Origin: CAYFSS01 sp964345975
GTDB lineage: Bacteria > Bacillota > Clostridia > Saccharofermentanales > Fastidiosipilaceae
Direction: 5' to 3'
DNA: 51,557 nt
Assembly: GCA_964345975.1 (NCBI GenBank)
Contig: CAYFSS010000015.1
Coordinates: forward strand, 1-51,557
The notes beneath the pieces were generated by a model, which worked only from the letters and a program-made list of their open reading frames with translations, searched no databases and was not told where the DNA came from. The translations under genes and the position numbers were made by a program. Shown here piece after piece: positions 32,467 through 41,800 of the stretch (the stretch's first letter is position 1; each line of letters opens with the position of its first letter).

Positions 32467-33030
32467 CTATGGGATAGAACTTCGGTCTTGGCCGGCACCG
32501 GTCGCTTCAGCCTCGACGAAACTGCGCTTAGGAGGCCAAGCCAAATTGATGAACAAAGAAATCAATAAACCTACTGCCGTATCGATAAAGCGGAAGGCTA
32601 CATACTGGACTGCTGACATTTCTGCTGCATAGTTGATAGCAATAGAAAACAAAACCACGCAAGAGACGATCATGCCTCCGGGGCGGAAAATATTGGCGAT
32701 TAACCAAAGATTGATGAACGTCAATAACGTGACAAGAAGATAATAGGGTAGGCTCCGCTGTGGCAGATGAAAGATCTGTTGCAGTTCAATCGCCAGGAGT
32801 CCCAGGAGGGCGCCGACCCCTGTACCGACCAGACGATCCAAGAGGGAAGCCCAGGTTGTTTTGAGATCCGGACGTAGCCCAAAGACAGCTGCTACCGCAG
32901 CAAAAAAGATCGCCGAATCCGAATCTCTGAAATAGCCATAGATTAAGCATAAGAAAACGGCTAACGTCGTCTTTAAAATTCGTCGACCGGGAGGTCTTAT
33001 CGTTCGTCCTCTAAAGGTTACCGGAGTCAA
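32467..33030 (-). CDS. Aromatic acid exporter family (ArAE_1/DUF939-like) membrane protein
   Basis: About 187 residues with several membrane helices. The N-terminal IRPPGRRILKTTLAVFLCLIYGYF and the following SAIFFAAVAAVFGLRPDLKTTWASLLDRLVGTGVGALLG fit the aromatic-acid-exporter/FUSC-like N-terminal domain. The start is uncertain: TTG at 33030 has GGAAGG at good spacing; GTG at 33039 would overlap the end of the phosphatase gene. An apparent longer frame to 33297 is the antisense-frame shadow of the phosphatase and is rejected. The C-terminal soluble domain of longer family members is missing, so this is a short form. Confidence 0.75.
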   Translation of the reverse strand: MTPVTFRGRTIRPPGRRILKTTLAVFLCLIYGYFRDSDSAIFFAAVAAVFGLRPDLKTTWASLLDRLVGTGVGALLGLLAIELQQIFHLPQRSLPYYLLVTLLTFINLWLIANIFRPGGMIVSCVVLFSIAINYAAEMSAVQYVAFRFIDTAVGLLISLFINLAWPPKRSFVEAEATGAGQDRSSIP

Positions 33031-33031
33031 G

Positions 33032-34507
33032 CTAAGCACCTTCCGAATCTTGCTTGTCTTCCCACACTTCTTTGGTGTAAAAGATATTGTCTTCTTCAAC
33101 CGCTTGTCCCGTGAGAAGTTCACGCAAGCGGAAGTAGATCTCCGTGTTATCGAAGAGACCGGTGAAGTTCTCGGAACCGATCCCCTTTCCGAAGATGGTG
33201 ACAGGGGTCGCCGTATGGCCAAAGGTACTGAATTCAACCCCCGACTTTCGATTGAAGATTCGATTGATCGTAACGACAAAGGGATTATAGCCGGCATAAT
33301 CTAGAAACTCTCGTTCGGTCGGACGGCGTTCCGTGAAGGTCTTGTCGAGGGTGAGCTCATAGGACTTCTCCAACTCACCCCATTCACCCTCGGATAGGAC
33401 GAGACTGCCGGGGTTGGGCAGCTGATCTTTGACAGGCGGTTGGAGACCGAAGAGATCCCCGACCGTGACCATCGCTTCTTCAAAGGGAACCTGTTGCTCG
33501 ACGAAGGACTTGACGTATGTATGGCGGAAGACGTCGTAGCTGACTCTTTGATGTTGGAAGTTTTCGAGATAGGTCATGTAGTGCGTGGTTGTAAAGCCCT
33601 GTGAGAGTCCGCCCGTTTCATGGTCGGCCGTGACCAAGATGAGCGTATCGTCCGGGTGCTCCTCGGCAAAGGCAAGCGCAACATCGATGGCTTTTGTAAA
33701 ATCAATGGTCTCATGGAGCATCGTGCCCGTTGAGTTGTTGTGGCAAGCCCAGTCGATCTTAGCTCCTTCACAGAGCATGAAGAAATTATCTTCGCCCAGT
33801 AGGTCCAAACTCTTCTCGACGTATTTTGCAAGATCCCAGGCTTCGGGTTTGCGATCGATCGCAAAGGGCACCGAATGGAAGGGATCCATATCCTCCGCCA
33901 AGATATAGACGGGTAGATCGTCCGCAGTGAGAGCATCTGCCTCCGCCCTGGTCTTGACGATGGTGTAGCCGTTTTGCCGCAAGAGGTCGAAAGCATTCTC
34001 CCCCTCGCCTTCCGGATCGTCCGGTTCGACGATATCGCCACCGGCAAAGATCGAGACGCCGACCTGCCCCATCTGAGCAGCAATCGGGTAACGCTCATAG
34101 CGGTCATGGTGTCTGGAATAGAAGGCGGCCGGAGTTGCATCGTTGATGAAAGCTGTCGTCACGACAGCCAACTGATAGCCTGCATCGCGAAGATTCTCCG
34201 GGAGCGGGCGGTAGAAGATATCGCCGACTTCATCCGTATTGATCGCCATGGTATGGGTCTTCTCCCCTGTAGACATAGCGGTTGCGGTTGAAGCAGAGTC
34301 CGGGACGAAGGACGTCGAGTCGGGGGTCATGACTGTCCCGACCGTGGGAAAGTGCATGAAATTAAGCATTTTCTGAGGTCTGAGATAGACGACCTCCGGG
34401 TCCGACATGCGATATAGATAGTTGGACGTCAGCTGATATTGTACAGGTCCCATTCCGTCTCCGATGAAGAAGAATACGTATTTGGGACGCTTACCTTGAA
34501 TTGTCAT
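33032..34507 (-). CDS. Alkaline phosphatase without a signal peptide
   Basis: A 491-residue member of the alkaline phosphatase superfamily. Metal and nucleophile motifs are present: VFFFIGDGMG, the nucleophile region VPDSASTATAMSTGEKT, KIDWACHNNSTGTMLHE, LVTADHETGG, and the C-terminal FGHTATPVTIFG. It begins MTIQGKRPKYVFFFIGDG, with the catalytic core at residue 8 and no room for an export signal, although such enzymes usually act outside the cytoplasm. GAGGAGAC precedes the ATG, so truncation of a real signal is not obvious. Next to an exporter-like gene on the same strand, whose start overlaps or abuts its stop. Confidence 0.88.
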   Translation of the reverse strand: MTIQGKRPKYVFFFIGDGMGPVQYQLTSNYLYRMSDPEVVYLRPQKMLNFMHFPTVGTVMTPDSTSFVPDSASTATAMSTGEKTHTMAINTDEVGDIFYRPLPENLRDAGYQLAVVTTAFINDATPAAFYSRHHDRYERYPIAAQMGQVGVSIFAGGDIVEPDDPEGEGENAFDLLRQNGYTIVKTRAEADALTADDLPVYILAEDMDPFHSVPFAIDRKPEAWDLAKYVEKSLDLLGEDNFFMLCEGAKIDWACHNNSTGTMLHETIDFTKAIDVALAFAEEHPDDTLILVTADHETGGLSQGFTTTHYMTYLENFQHQRVSYDVFRHTYVKSFVEQQVPFEEAMVTVGDLFGLQPPVKDQLPNPGSLVLSEGEWGELEKSYELTLDKTFTERRPTEREFLDYAGYNPFVVTINRIFNRKSGVEFSTFGHTATPVTIFGKGIGSENFTGLFDNTEIYFRLRELLTGQAVEEDNIFYTKEVWEDKQDSEGA

Positions 34508-34564
34508 GGGTGTGTCTCCTCTAAAGCACTGTGAAGATTGTGCAATTCTTTCTTATTTCGATGC

Positions 34565-34723
34565 TTCACAGCTTGGATGCCACAAAGCGTTCATCCTTAA
34601 AGCCTTGGATTTTCACCTGCGCATCTCCAGCTGGACCAAGGTTTCATGTGGCGGCATTAGCTCAAGGGTATCCTCAGGAGCAAGTTCAATATCCGGCTTA
34701 ACCTTGAGTTCAAACCAGGCCTA
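34565..34723 (-). pseudogene. Frameshifted gene remnant between ridA and the phosphatase
   Basis: The minus strand reads WFELKVKPDIELAPEDTLEL and onward to HETL in one frame, then GPAGDAQVKIQGFKDERFVA to a TGA in another. The two join smoothly if one G were added in the TTGG run near 34640, giving a protein-like tail of about 50 residues. A TAG precedes it in frame and there is no start codon, so the 5' end is missing. I do not recognise the family. It could be a decayed gene end, or an assembly error in a real small gene. Confidence 0.45.
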
Positions 34724-34737
34724 AGTAATCCCTCACT

Positions 34738-35118
34738 CTAGTGCTTCACGGCGATGACTTCAATCTCGACCTTTGCGTCAAGCGGGAGGGCTGCAACGGC
34801 GACCGTAGATCTTGCGGGAGGTTCATCGACGAAGTACGAAGCATAAACCTCGTTCACAGCTTTGAAATCAGCTATATCTGTCAGAAAGATCGTCGCTTTC
34901 ACAACCTGCGAGAGCTCGGCATTGGCAGCTTTCAAGACCGCCTTGAGATTCTCCATCACTTGTTTGGTTTGCGCAGCTACATCGCCTTGCATTTCCCCTG
35001 TCGTTGGATCAACCGGAATTTGCCCTGAGACGAAGATCATATCCTCCGTCATAATCCCTTGCGAATAAGGGCCGATGGCAGCAGGTGCGTGTTCCGTATG
35101 GAGGACGGTTCGTGACAT
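34738..35118 (-). CDS. ridA: RidA family reactive-intermediate deaminase
   Basis: Hydrolyses reactive 2-aminoacrylate/iminobutyrate intermediates of amino-acid metabolism. The 126 residues are typical. It contains AIGPYSQGI, FVSGQIPVDPTTGEM, the active-site arginine in PPARSTVAVAALP and the glutamate in KVEIEVIAVKH. GGAGATTACA precedes the ATG. First of the minus-strand series that continues through a gene remnant to the phosphatase. Confidence 0.94.
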   Translation of the reverse strand: MSRTVLHTEHAPAAIGPYSQGIMTEDMIFVSGQIPVDPTTGEMQGDVAAQTKQVMENLKAVLKAANAELSQVVKATIFLTDIADFKAVNEVYASYFVDEPPARSTVAVAALPLDAKVEIEVIAVKH

Positions 35119-35430
35119 TGTAATCTCCTAACCTTTATCGCGATCGTCATAGACTTACCTCTAGTGTCATGGGGTATGATTCACCCATGTCCTAAGAAGT
35201 TCTATGAAGATGTTCAACGAAGCTTGAACGTGTCTCATCAGTTTAGTTAGCATAAACGTGCTAGTCAAAGTTCAGGGCGGGCTCTACATAGATTTAGAGC
35301 CACCCATCCCGGATGTTTCCCTAGGTATAGCGAAACGTCCAACCATTATAATCTGTCTAAAAACCTACCATCGGACTTGTTTACTTGTTTCTGTTAAGTC
35401 CAAATGAGAACCTACGAAAGGAACCCCTTT
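35119..35430. other. Divergent region between ridA and the acetyltransferase
   Basis: About 310 bases. TATAAT at 35346-35351 could be a plus-strand -10 for the acetyltransferase-FNR genes, without a clear -35. GGCTCTA/TAGAGCC (35280-35286, 35295-35301) forms a 7-bp stem. No gene and no perfect FNR box seen. Confidence 0.45.
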
Positions 35431-36051
35431 ATGAAGAGCATGGAAGAAAGACTCCATTCCGGCGAACTCTATATGCCCGGTGACGAAGACATCCGGCAAA
35501 GACAAAGCCTTTGTCTCGAACTTCAATACGATTTCAATCACACGAGACCCGGCGAGACTGAGAAGCGCTATGCGCTGGCACAAGAGATGTTCGCAGAACT
35601 CGGCGAAGGCTGTTATATCGAACCACCCCTAAATTTGAACTGGGGCGGGCACCACGTCCATCTCGGCAAAAACGTCTACATCAACTTCAACCTGACCTGC
35701 GTCGACGACACCCACATCTACATCGGTGACTATTGCATGCTGGGTCCAAACGTCATGATCACGACGGCCGGGCATCCCCTCCATCCGGACTTACGCGAAC
35801 AAGGTCTGCAATACAATTTCCCGGTTCGTATCGGGAGAAACTGTTGGATTGGCGCAGGAGTAAACATCATGCCGGGCATCACGATCGGTGACAATGTCGT
35901 CATCGGTTCAGGCAGCGTCGTGACCAAAGACCTTCCCGACAACGTCATTGCTGTAGGCAATCCTTGCAGGATCTTACGGGAAATCAATGAGCATGATCGC
36001 CAGTATTACTTCAAAGACCGGACCATTGATCCGAAATGGTTTGAGGCATGA
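35431..36051 (+). CDS. Maltose/galactoside O-acetyltransferase family
   Basis: Acetyl-CoA-dependent sugar O-acetyltransferase with a left-handed beta-helix, 206 residues. The N-terminal Mac domain (MEERLHSGELYMPGDEDI) is followed by hexapeptide repeats (VHLGKNVYINFNLT, IYIGDYCMLGPNVMI, IGAGVNIMPGITIGDNVVIG) and the catalytic-histidine region TTAGHPLHP. The ATG at 35431 has AAAGGAA upstream; an ATG at 35404 has no ribosome site. It ends 19 bases before the FNR gene, so the two may be co-transcribed, an odd pairing. Confidence 0.92.
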   Translation: MKSMEERLHSGELYMPGDEDIRQRQSLCLELQYDFNHTRPGETEKRYALAQEMFAELGEGCYIEPPLNLNWGGHHVHLGKNVYINFNLTCVDDTHIYIGDYCMLGPNVMITTAGHPLHPDLREQGLQYNFPVRIGRNCWIGAGVNIMPGITIGDNVVIGSGSVVTKDLPDNVIAVGNPCRILREINEHDRQYYFKDRTIDPKWFEA

Positions 36052-36070
36052 GCAAGTTCGGGGGACTCTT

Positions 36071-36778
36071 GTGAGTACAATAAAACCCGGTCCCTGTGAA
36101 AGCTGTTCTCATAGAGGCCTATGTACGAGCAGGGTCGAGTTGTTCGCCAATCTTCCGGAAGTGCTACAATATGAATTAGCGCAGGGGGCAAAACACTTCA
36201 ACCTCAACAAAGGGGATGTCCTCATCGCAGCACAAACGCCGTGTCGTTCTATCTTGATCGTTCGCTACGGGAAATTAAAGCTCCACACCTACGATGCAGA
36301 CGGCAAGGAATTCATCCTCGACATCTATGTTGACGGCGACAGCATCGGTGACGAGCTCTTCTTGACTCGGAGTCTTTACCCCTATGAAGTGGTGGCTCTG
36401 ACCGACGTCGGGATCTGTGAGATTACAACCGATCAATTTCAAGCCTTGATCACCCGAGAACCTCAGACAACATTAAACCTCATCTCTGCCCTCGCGACCA
36501 AATTAGACCGTGCCAACAAGAAGAATGCGATGCTCTCCGAAAACGATGCTTTGGTGCGGCTAGCGCGTTTTCTGATCGACCGGCATAAGCGAACGCATGG
36601 GAACATCGAACTGACCATCGATGATATCGCTGCATCGGTTAATCTACGCCGCGAGACAGTCTCTCGTAAGATCGGGGAGTTGCAAGATAGAGGCTTCCTG
36701 CGCCGAGTTGGACAAAGCAGTCTCGAGCTTCTCATAGCAGAAGATGCACTGGAAGGTTTCCTTGAAACATTGATTTGA
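36071..36778 (+). CDS. FNR-type [4Fe-4S] oxygen-sensing transcription factor
   Basis: Crp/Fnr family regulator, 235 residues from the GTG at 36071 (weak GGGGGA site). The N-terminal cysteines follow E. coli FNR spacing exactly: C9-x2-C12-x5-C18 (CESCSHRGLC). The distal ligand aligns too: C116 in ALTDVGICEIT against FNR C122 in ALETSMVCEIP. The recognition helix RRETVSRKIG has E195, S198 and R199 where FNR has E209, S212 and R213, predicting TTGAT-N4-ATCAA targets. The middle is a cyclic-nucleotide-like beta roll (KGDVLIAAQTPC). It sits upstream of RIC and flavodiiron genes. Bacillus-type Fnr carries its ligands elsewhere, so this arrangement in a Firmicute context is notable. Confidence 0.88.
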   Translation: MSTIKPGPCESCSHRGLCTSRVELFANLPEVLQYELAQGAKHFNLNKGDVLIAAQTPCRSILIVRYGKLKLHTYDADGKEFILDIYVDGDSIGDELFLTRSLYPYEVVALTDVGICEITTDQFQALITREPQTTLNLISALATKLDRANKKNAMLSENDALVRLARFLIDRHKRTHGNIELTIDDIAASVNLRRETVSRKIGELQDRGFLRRVGQSSLELLIAEDALEGFLETLI

Positions 36779-36835
36779 GTCAACGCTACCATCGCCCTTG
36801 CAATTTATGCTAAATCCGACAAACACGGTTATCCG

Positions 36836-36852
36836 CTGAGCCGCTTGCTCAG
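36836..36852. promoter_or_regulatory. Inverted repeat upstream of the RIC gene
   Basis: CTGAGC-CGCTT-GCTCAG, a perfect 6-bp inverted repeat 31 bases before the RIC start. It is not an FNR-type site. It could be an operator or a weak RNA hairpin. Confidence 0.3.
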
Positions 36853-36883
36853 TCAAGGGTGACCGACAAGCAAGGAGATGACG

Positions 36884-37543
36884 ATGATTACTCAAGAGAT
36901 GAAAGTTCAGGAAGCGGTGAAAGTCAATCCCGCCATTATTCAAGTCCTGTCAGCGAGCGGAATCGATTATTGCTGTGGTGGTGACGCCAACCTGGGCGAA
37001 GCTATCGATGCCCAAAACATCGATGTCCCAAGCTTCATTGCAAGCCTGAATCGCATGGAGAAGGAGGACATGGGATCCTTCGAAGAAGCGCTCGAGCTTG
37101 GACCAAGAGATCTCGTGGACTACATTATCGATGTCCACCATAGACGAGAACTGCAGTGGCTTGATGAGATCGACCAGAATCTGGCGAAACTTCTCAAAGT
37201 CCACTACGCAAAACACGGGCAGGAATTGACCGATATCTATCAACGCTTCCTTACCCTTAAATTGGAGCTCGTCCCCCACTTCGCAAAGGAAGAATATGCT
37301 GATTTCCCCGCTTTCCTGGAGCACGGCACCTTTGATTTTACGGAGTTACGTGCTGAGCATGAAGCGACAGGAGAATTGCTCGATACCTTGGACCGCGACA
37401 CCCAGGGTTTCACACCCCCTACTGACGGCTGCGCTAGCTATCAATACACGTTCCGTCTGTTACGCGATCTTGCCGCAGACATCCACCGGCACATTTTCCT
37501 GGAGAACTCTGTCCTCTTCGAAATGAAGGCTATGAACCTATAG
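36884..37543 (+). CDS. RIC/ScdA family di-iron iron-sulfur cluster repair protein
   Basis: Repairs Fe-S clusters damaged by nitric oxide or oxidants. It has 219 residues. The N-terminal ScdA (DUF542) domain has the twin cysteine motif IDYCCGG (C30-C31); the hemerythrin-like domain gives the di-iron ligands in DVHHRRELQWL, LVPHFAKEE, RAEHEATG and HRHIFLENSVLF. The second ATG (36884) is chosen because AAGGAG lies six bases before it and touches the first ATG (36878). It follows the FNR gene and precedes the flavodiiron gene by 46 bases, a clear NO/O2-stress module. Confidence 0.92.
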   Translation: MITQEMKVQEAVKVNPAIIQVLSASGIDYCCGGDANLGEAIDAQNIDVPSFIASLNRMEKEDMGSFEEALELGPRDLVDYIIDVHHRRELQWLDEIDQNLAKLLKVHYAKHGQELTDIYQRFLTLKLELVPHFAKEEYADFPAFLEHGTFDFTELRAEHEATGELLDTLDRDTQGFTPPTDGCASYQYTFRLLRDLAADIHRHIFLENSVLFEMKAMNL

Positions 37544-37589
37544 AAGCCACCCACCCCCCGGTGGAAATTTCCGAAAAGGAGTCACAGAA

Positions 37590-38777
37590 ATGCACAAACC
37601 TATTAAGAACAATGTGAGCTGGGTCGGCTACATCGATTGGGAACTGAAGAATTTCCACGGCGACGATTACTCCGTACAGAACGGTTCGAGCCAAAACGCC
37701 TACTTAATCCGTGAAGAGAAGAACGTCCTGATCGATACGGTCTGGGCCCCACATCGTTTCGATTTCATCGAAAACCTCGAACAAGAAATCCCGCTTGAAG
37801 ACATCGACCACATCATCATCAACCATGGCGAAGTCGACCATGCCGGTGCTCTTACGATGCTGATGGAACGCATTCCTGAGACACCCATCTATTGCACAGC
37901 AAATGCCGTCAAATCCCTTGAAGGCCAGTATGGAAAGCATGGTTGGAACTTCAACGTCGTCAAGACCGGAGATACACTGGAGATCGGAAACGGTAAGCAG
38001 CTTGTCTTCGTAGAAATGCGGATGCTCCACTGGCCTGACTCCATGGCGACCTATATGACAGGCGACAACATTCTCTTCTCAAATGATGCCTTCGGTCAGC
38101 ACTATGCTATAGAAGAACTCTTCAATGATCTGGCGGATCCTTGTTTGCTCGAACGCGAAGCAGTGAAGTACTTTGCAAACATTCTGAATCCGTTTGCCGC
38201 TTTCTGTAAGAAGAAGATCGAAGAAATCGTTGCCCTGAACCTTCCGATCGACATTATTGCAACATCCCATGGTGCGATTTGGCGGGATAACCCGCTCCAA
38301 ATCGTCCAGAAATATGCTGCATGGTCGGATGCTTATCAGGAAGATCAGATCACCGTTGTGTACGACACCATGTGGGAAGCAACCCAGAAGATCGCTTATA
38401 ACATCGCTCATGAAATCAGCATTCAAAGTCCAAGCACAACGGTTAAAGTCCTGAACATCGCCAAGGTCGACAAGAACGACATCATGACGGAGGTCTTCAA
38501 GTCCAAAGCCATCGCGGTAGGATCTCCGACGGTCGGTAATGACGTCTTATCCTCCGTTGCAGGTTGGATGCACTTCCTTAAGACCCTCAAATTCAAGGGA
38601 AAGAAGGGTGCCGCCTTCGGGAGTTACGGTTGGAGCGGTGAGAGTGTCAAGATTCTGAAAGAAATGTTGGGGGAAGCCGGCTTTGAAGTGGTCGAACCTG
38701 AGATTAGAACTCAGTGGTCACCGGAAGAAGAGGATCTCGCCAAGATCCCTGCCCTCGTCACAGCTCTGCTGAGCTGA
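37590..38777 (+). CDS. Flavodiiron protein (NO/O2 reductase, FprA type)
   Basis: Cytosolic enzyme reducing O2 to water or NO to N2O. It has 395 residues: an N-terminal metallo-beta-lactamase-like domain and a C-terminal flavodoxin domain. All di-iron ligands are visible: H79-x-E81-x-D83-H84 (NHGEVDHAG), H147 (MLHWPDSM), D166 (SNDAFGQH) and H227 (TSHGAIWR). The FMN-binding phosphate loop is VYDTMWEATQKIA and the later loop FGSYGWSGES. There is no C-terminal rubredoxin domain, so it needs an external donor; the rubredoxin at 23.5 kb is a candidate. AAAAGGAG precedes the ATG. Confidence 0.95.
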   Translation: MHKPIKNNVSWVGYIDWELKNFHGDDYSVQNGSSQNAYLIREEKNVLIDTVWAPHRFDFIENLEQEIPLEDIDHIIINHGEVDHAGALTMLMERIPETPIYCTANAVKSLEGQYGKHGWNFNVVKTGDTLEIGNGKQLVFVEMRMLHWPDSMATYMTGDNILFSNDAFGQHYAIEELFNDLADPCLLEREAVKYFANILNPFAAFCKKKIEEIVALNLPIDIIATSHGAIWRDNPLQIVQKYAAWSDAYQEDQITVVYDTMWEATQKIAYNIAHEISIQSPSTTVKVLNIAKVDKNDIMTEVFKSKAIAVGSPTVGNDVLSSVAGWMHFLKTLKFKGKKGAAFGSYGWSGESVKILKEMLGEAGFEVVEPEIRTQWSPEEEDLAKIPALVTALLS

Positions 38778-38820
38778 TTGAGCTTGACAGCTCCAGCCAA
38801 CGTCTCTATTAACCTATAAA

Positions 38821-38853
38821 AAGTCGCTGCGAATTCCACGTTCGCAGCGACTT
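38821..38853. terminator. Terminator between convergent flavodiiron and activase genes
   Basis: AAGTCGCTGCGAA pairs perfectly with TTCGCAGCGACTT (13 bp, 7-base loop). TTTTT follows on the minus strand, so it chiefly ends the activase transcript; the plus-strand T-run is weaker. Confidence 0.85.
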
Positions 38854-38899
38854 CTTGCTGTCTAGAGCTTGTTTAGGGTCGTTAGACCTCGATCTACAT

Positions 38900-41800
38900 T
38901 TACAGGGTGGCTCCGGTTGCTCGGCGCAGGTCTTGGACCGGGACCTGTTGGATTTGGCGGAGTTCGTTGACGTCGCCGTGCTTTTCTTCGTGACGTTTGA
39001 GAGCCGTCGAAACCATCAGCTTGATGCGATTCAGCTGATTGACTTCACTGGCTCCCGGGTCGTAGTCAATCGGTACGATATTACTTTCGGGGAAGCGACG
39101 ACGCAGTTCCTTGACCATACCTTTCCCGACGACGTGGTTAGGGAGACAAGCAAAGGGTTGAACACAGATGATGTTAGGAGCACCCGTTTGAATCAGCTCG
39201 ACCATTTCAGCCGTCAAGAACCAGCCTTCTCCGGTAGCATTCCCAAGATTCAGGATAGGAGCAGCAAGCTCAGCTTTGTGATCGATGCTCTCCCAGACAT
39301 CAAACTTGCCGTCCGTTGCTGCAAGACAACGGTTAGCATAGGCCCGATAAGTCTCAAGAATGCGGAGAGCGAGCCTACCGCCAAGAGCCGTCAGACGGGA
39401 ATTACCGTAGGCTTCCCATTTATGCTCGGCATTGAATGCGCAGTAGAGGAGGAAGTCCATGAGACCCGGAACGACCGCTTCGCAGCCTTCGGTCTCGATG
39501 ACGCCCACAACGTCGTTATTGGCATCCGGGTGATACTTCACGAGAATTTCACCGACGACCCCAACCCGTGGCTTACGCGGACCTCTACGAAGGGGCAAGG
39601 CGTTAAAGTCGTCGACCATTGCACGGATCATATCCTTGAAGGAGGCTTCTCGGGTGACGCCTCCGAGGAAGTCTCCGGCACGCTTATCCCAAGATTTGTA
39701 GAGCTTATCGGCTGCTCCTGCTTCAACTTCATAAGGACGCACACGATAAAGCATCTTCATGAGAAGGTCGCCCACAACGATGGCTCGCATCGCACGGTGG
39801 AGCATGTCGGGGGTATAACGGAATCCGGGATTCGTCTCAATCCCTTGTGCACTTAGCGCTAACACCGGCACTTGAGGATAGCCGGCTTCGGATAGCGCCT
39901 TTCGAATGAAAGCGACGTAGTTGGTCGCTCGACATCCACCGCCTGTCTGAGTAATGAGCAGCGTTGTGTTCTCCGGATCGATGTCGCCGTTGATCAGCTC
40001 GTTCATGAACTGCCCCACGACGATAATTGTCGGATAGCAGGCATCGTTATTGACGTACTTGAGACCCATCTCGATGTCTTGCGCTGTGGCCTTCTCAAGC
40101 ACTCGGAAACGGATGCCGGTGGTTTCCAACGCGCGATGGAGGAGCGAGAAGTGGATCGGGGACATTTGCGGAATCAAGACCGTATGCGTCTTCGCATCTT
40201 CTTTGGTGAACGGCACAGACTCGAGCATATATTGTGGCTCGGTCGGTGCTTTGTCGTTTGCACCTAAGCGCATCCGTTCATCCATCGCCGCTTTAAGCGA
40301 ACGAAGTCGAATCCGCACAGCCCCTAAATTGCTGACTTCATCAATCTTGAGGCAGGTATACATTCTACCCTGACTCTCAAGAATCTCTTCACACTGATCC
40401 GTGGTAATCGCATCGATCCCACACCCGAACGAATTCAGCTGAACCAATTCAAGGTCCGGTCTTTCACATACAAAAGCCGCTGCCTCATACAGGCGACTGT
40501 GATATCCCCATTGGTCAACCGCACGGATCGGACGCTTGAGCTTGCCGGGACGGGCAACGGAATCTTCCGTGAAGACAGCCAACCCCAAGTCATTGATCAC
40601 TTCGGGAATCCCATGGTGGATGCCGGGGTCAACATGGTAGGGACGTCCGGCAAGGACAATCCCGCGCACATCATTCTCTGCCATCCACTGCAACGTTTCT
40701 TCTCCTTTGAGGAGTAGGTCTTCCTTGTATTGCGCCATCTCATCGTAGGCACGGTCGACGGCGAGACGCATCTCACGAGGTGAGAAGCCTTCATCCCGGA
40801 AGATCTCCAACAAATGTCGGACCAAGGTCTTCGGGTTGTGCATGGGCAGGAACGGATGGAGATACCGAATGTTTTCTTCGACTAATTCATCCATGTTGTT
40901 CTTGATGACATCCGGATAGGAAACCACGATGGGGCAGTTGAAATGGTTATCCGCATTTTGGTTTTCTTGGCGCTCGTAAGGTAGCCCGGGATAGAAAATT
41001 GTCTTAACGCCCTTATCGATGAGGTCTTGAATATGACCATGGACCATCTTTGCAGGGTAGCAAACGCTCTCACTGGGAATCGAGTCCATTCCCTTCTCGT
41101 ACATCGCATGCGATGAGACGTCGGAAACCACGACTCTAAAGCCTAAATCCGTAAAGAGGGTGTGCCAGAAGGGATAGTTCTCGTAGATGTTGAGGACACG
41201 AGGCAGACCGATGATCCCGTGCTTGGCTTCGTCCTCACTGAGGGATTCATAGGCAAACGTGCGCTCCCGCTTGTAGTTATAGAGATTAGGCAAGCGTTCT
41301 TGGCCTAAGCCTGCGCCGGCTCCCCGCTCACAGCGGTTCCCTGAAATGAAACGACTGCCATCACCAAAACGGGTGATCGTTAGACGGCAGTTATTGGCAC
41401 AGAGTTTGCACTGACCATGACTTGTCTTCATTTCGAAATTGCGGAGGTCTTCTTCGGAGAGTACAGCGGAAGCCGATTGGCCGTCCCAATGTCTCAAGGC
41501 GGTCAAACCTGCCCCAAAAGCCCCCATGAGCCCCGCGATGTTTGGTCTCGTCACATGGCGACCTGTAATTTGCTCGAAGCTCCTAAGGACCGCATCGTTC
41601 AGGAAAGTCCCGCCCTGAACGACAACATGCTCACCCATGTCATCGGGATCTTGGAGCTTGATGACCTTATAGAGAGCATTTCGCACAACAGAATAGCTGA
41701 GACCGGCGGAAATATCTCCCACCGTCGCTCCTTCCTTCTGTGCCTGCTTGACCCGCGAGTTCATGAAAACCGTACAACGAGTTCCCAGATCGACAGGGTT

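Noticed and set aside
33040..33297. N-terminal extension of the aromatic-acid-exporter-like protein
   Set aside because: The added 86 residues are an out-of-frame reading of the phosphatase C-terminus, Arg/Ser-rich and unlike a membrane protein N-terminus.
38855..39856. Long plus-strand open frame (about 333 residues) opposite the activase gene
   Set aside because: It is antisense to a gene with clear domains, has no ribosome site and no recognisable motif; GC-biased codons on the other strand explain it.
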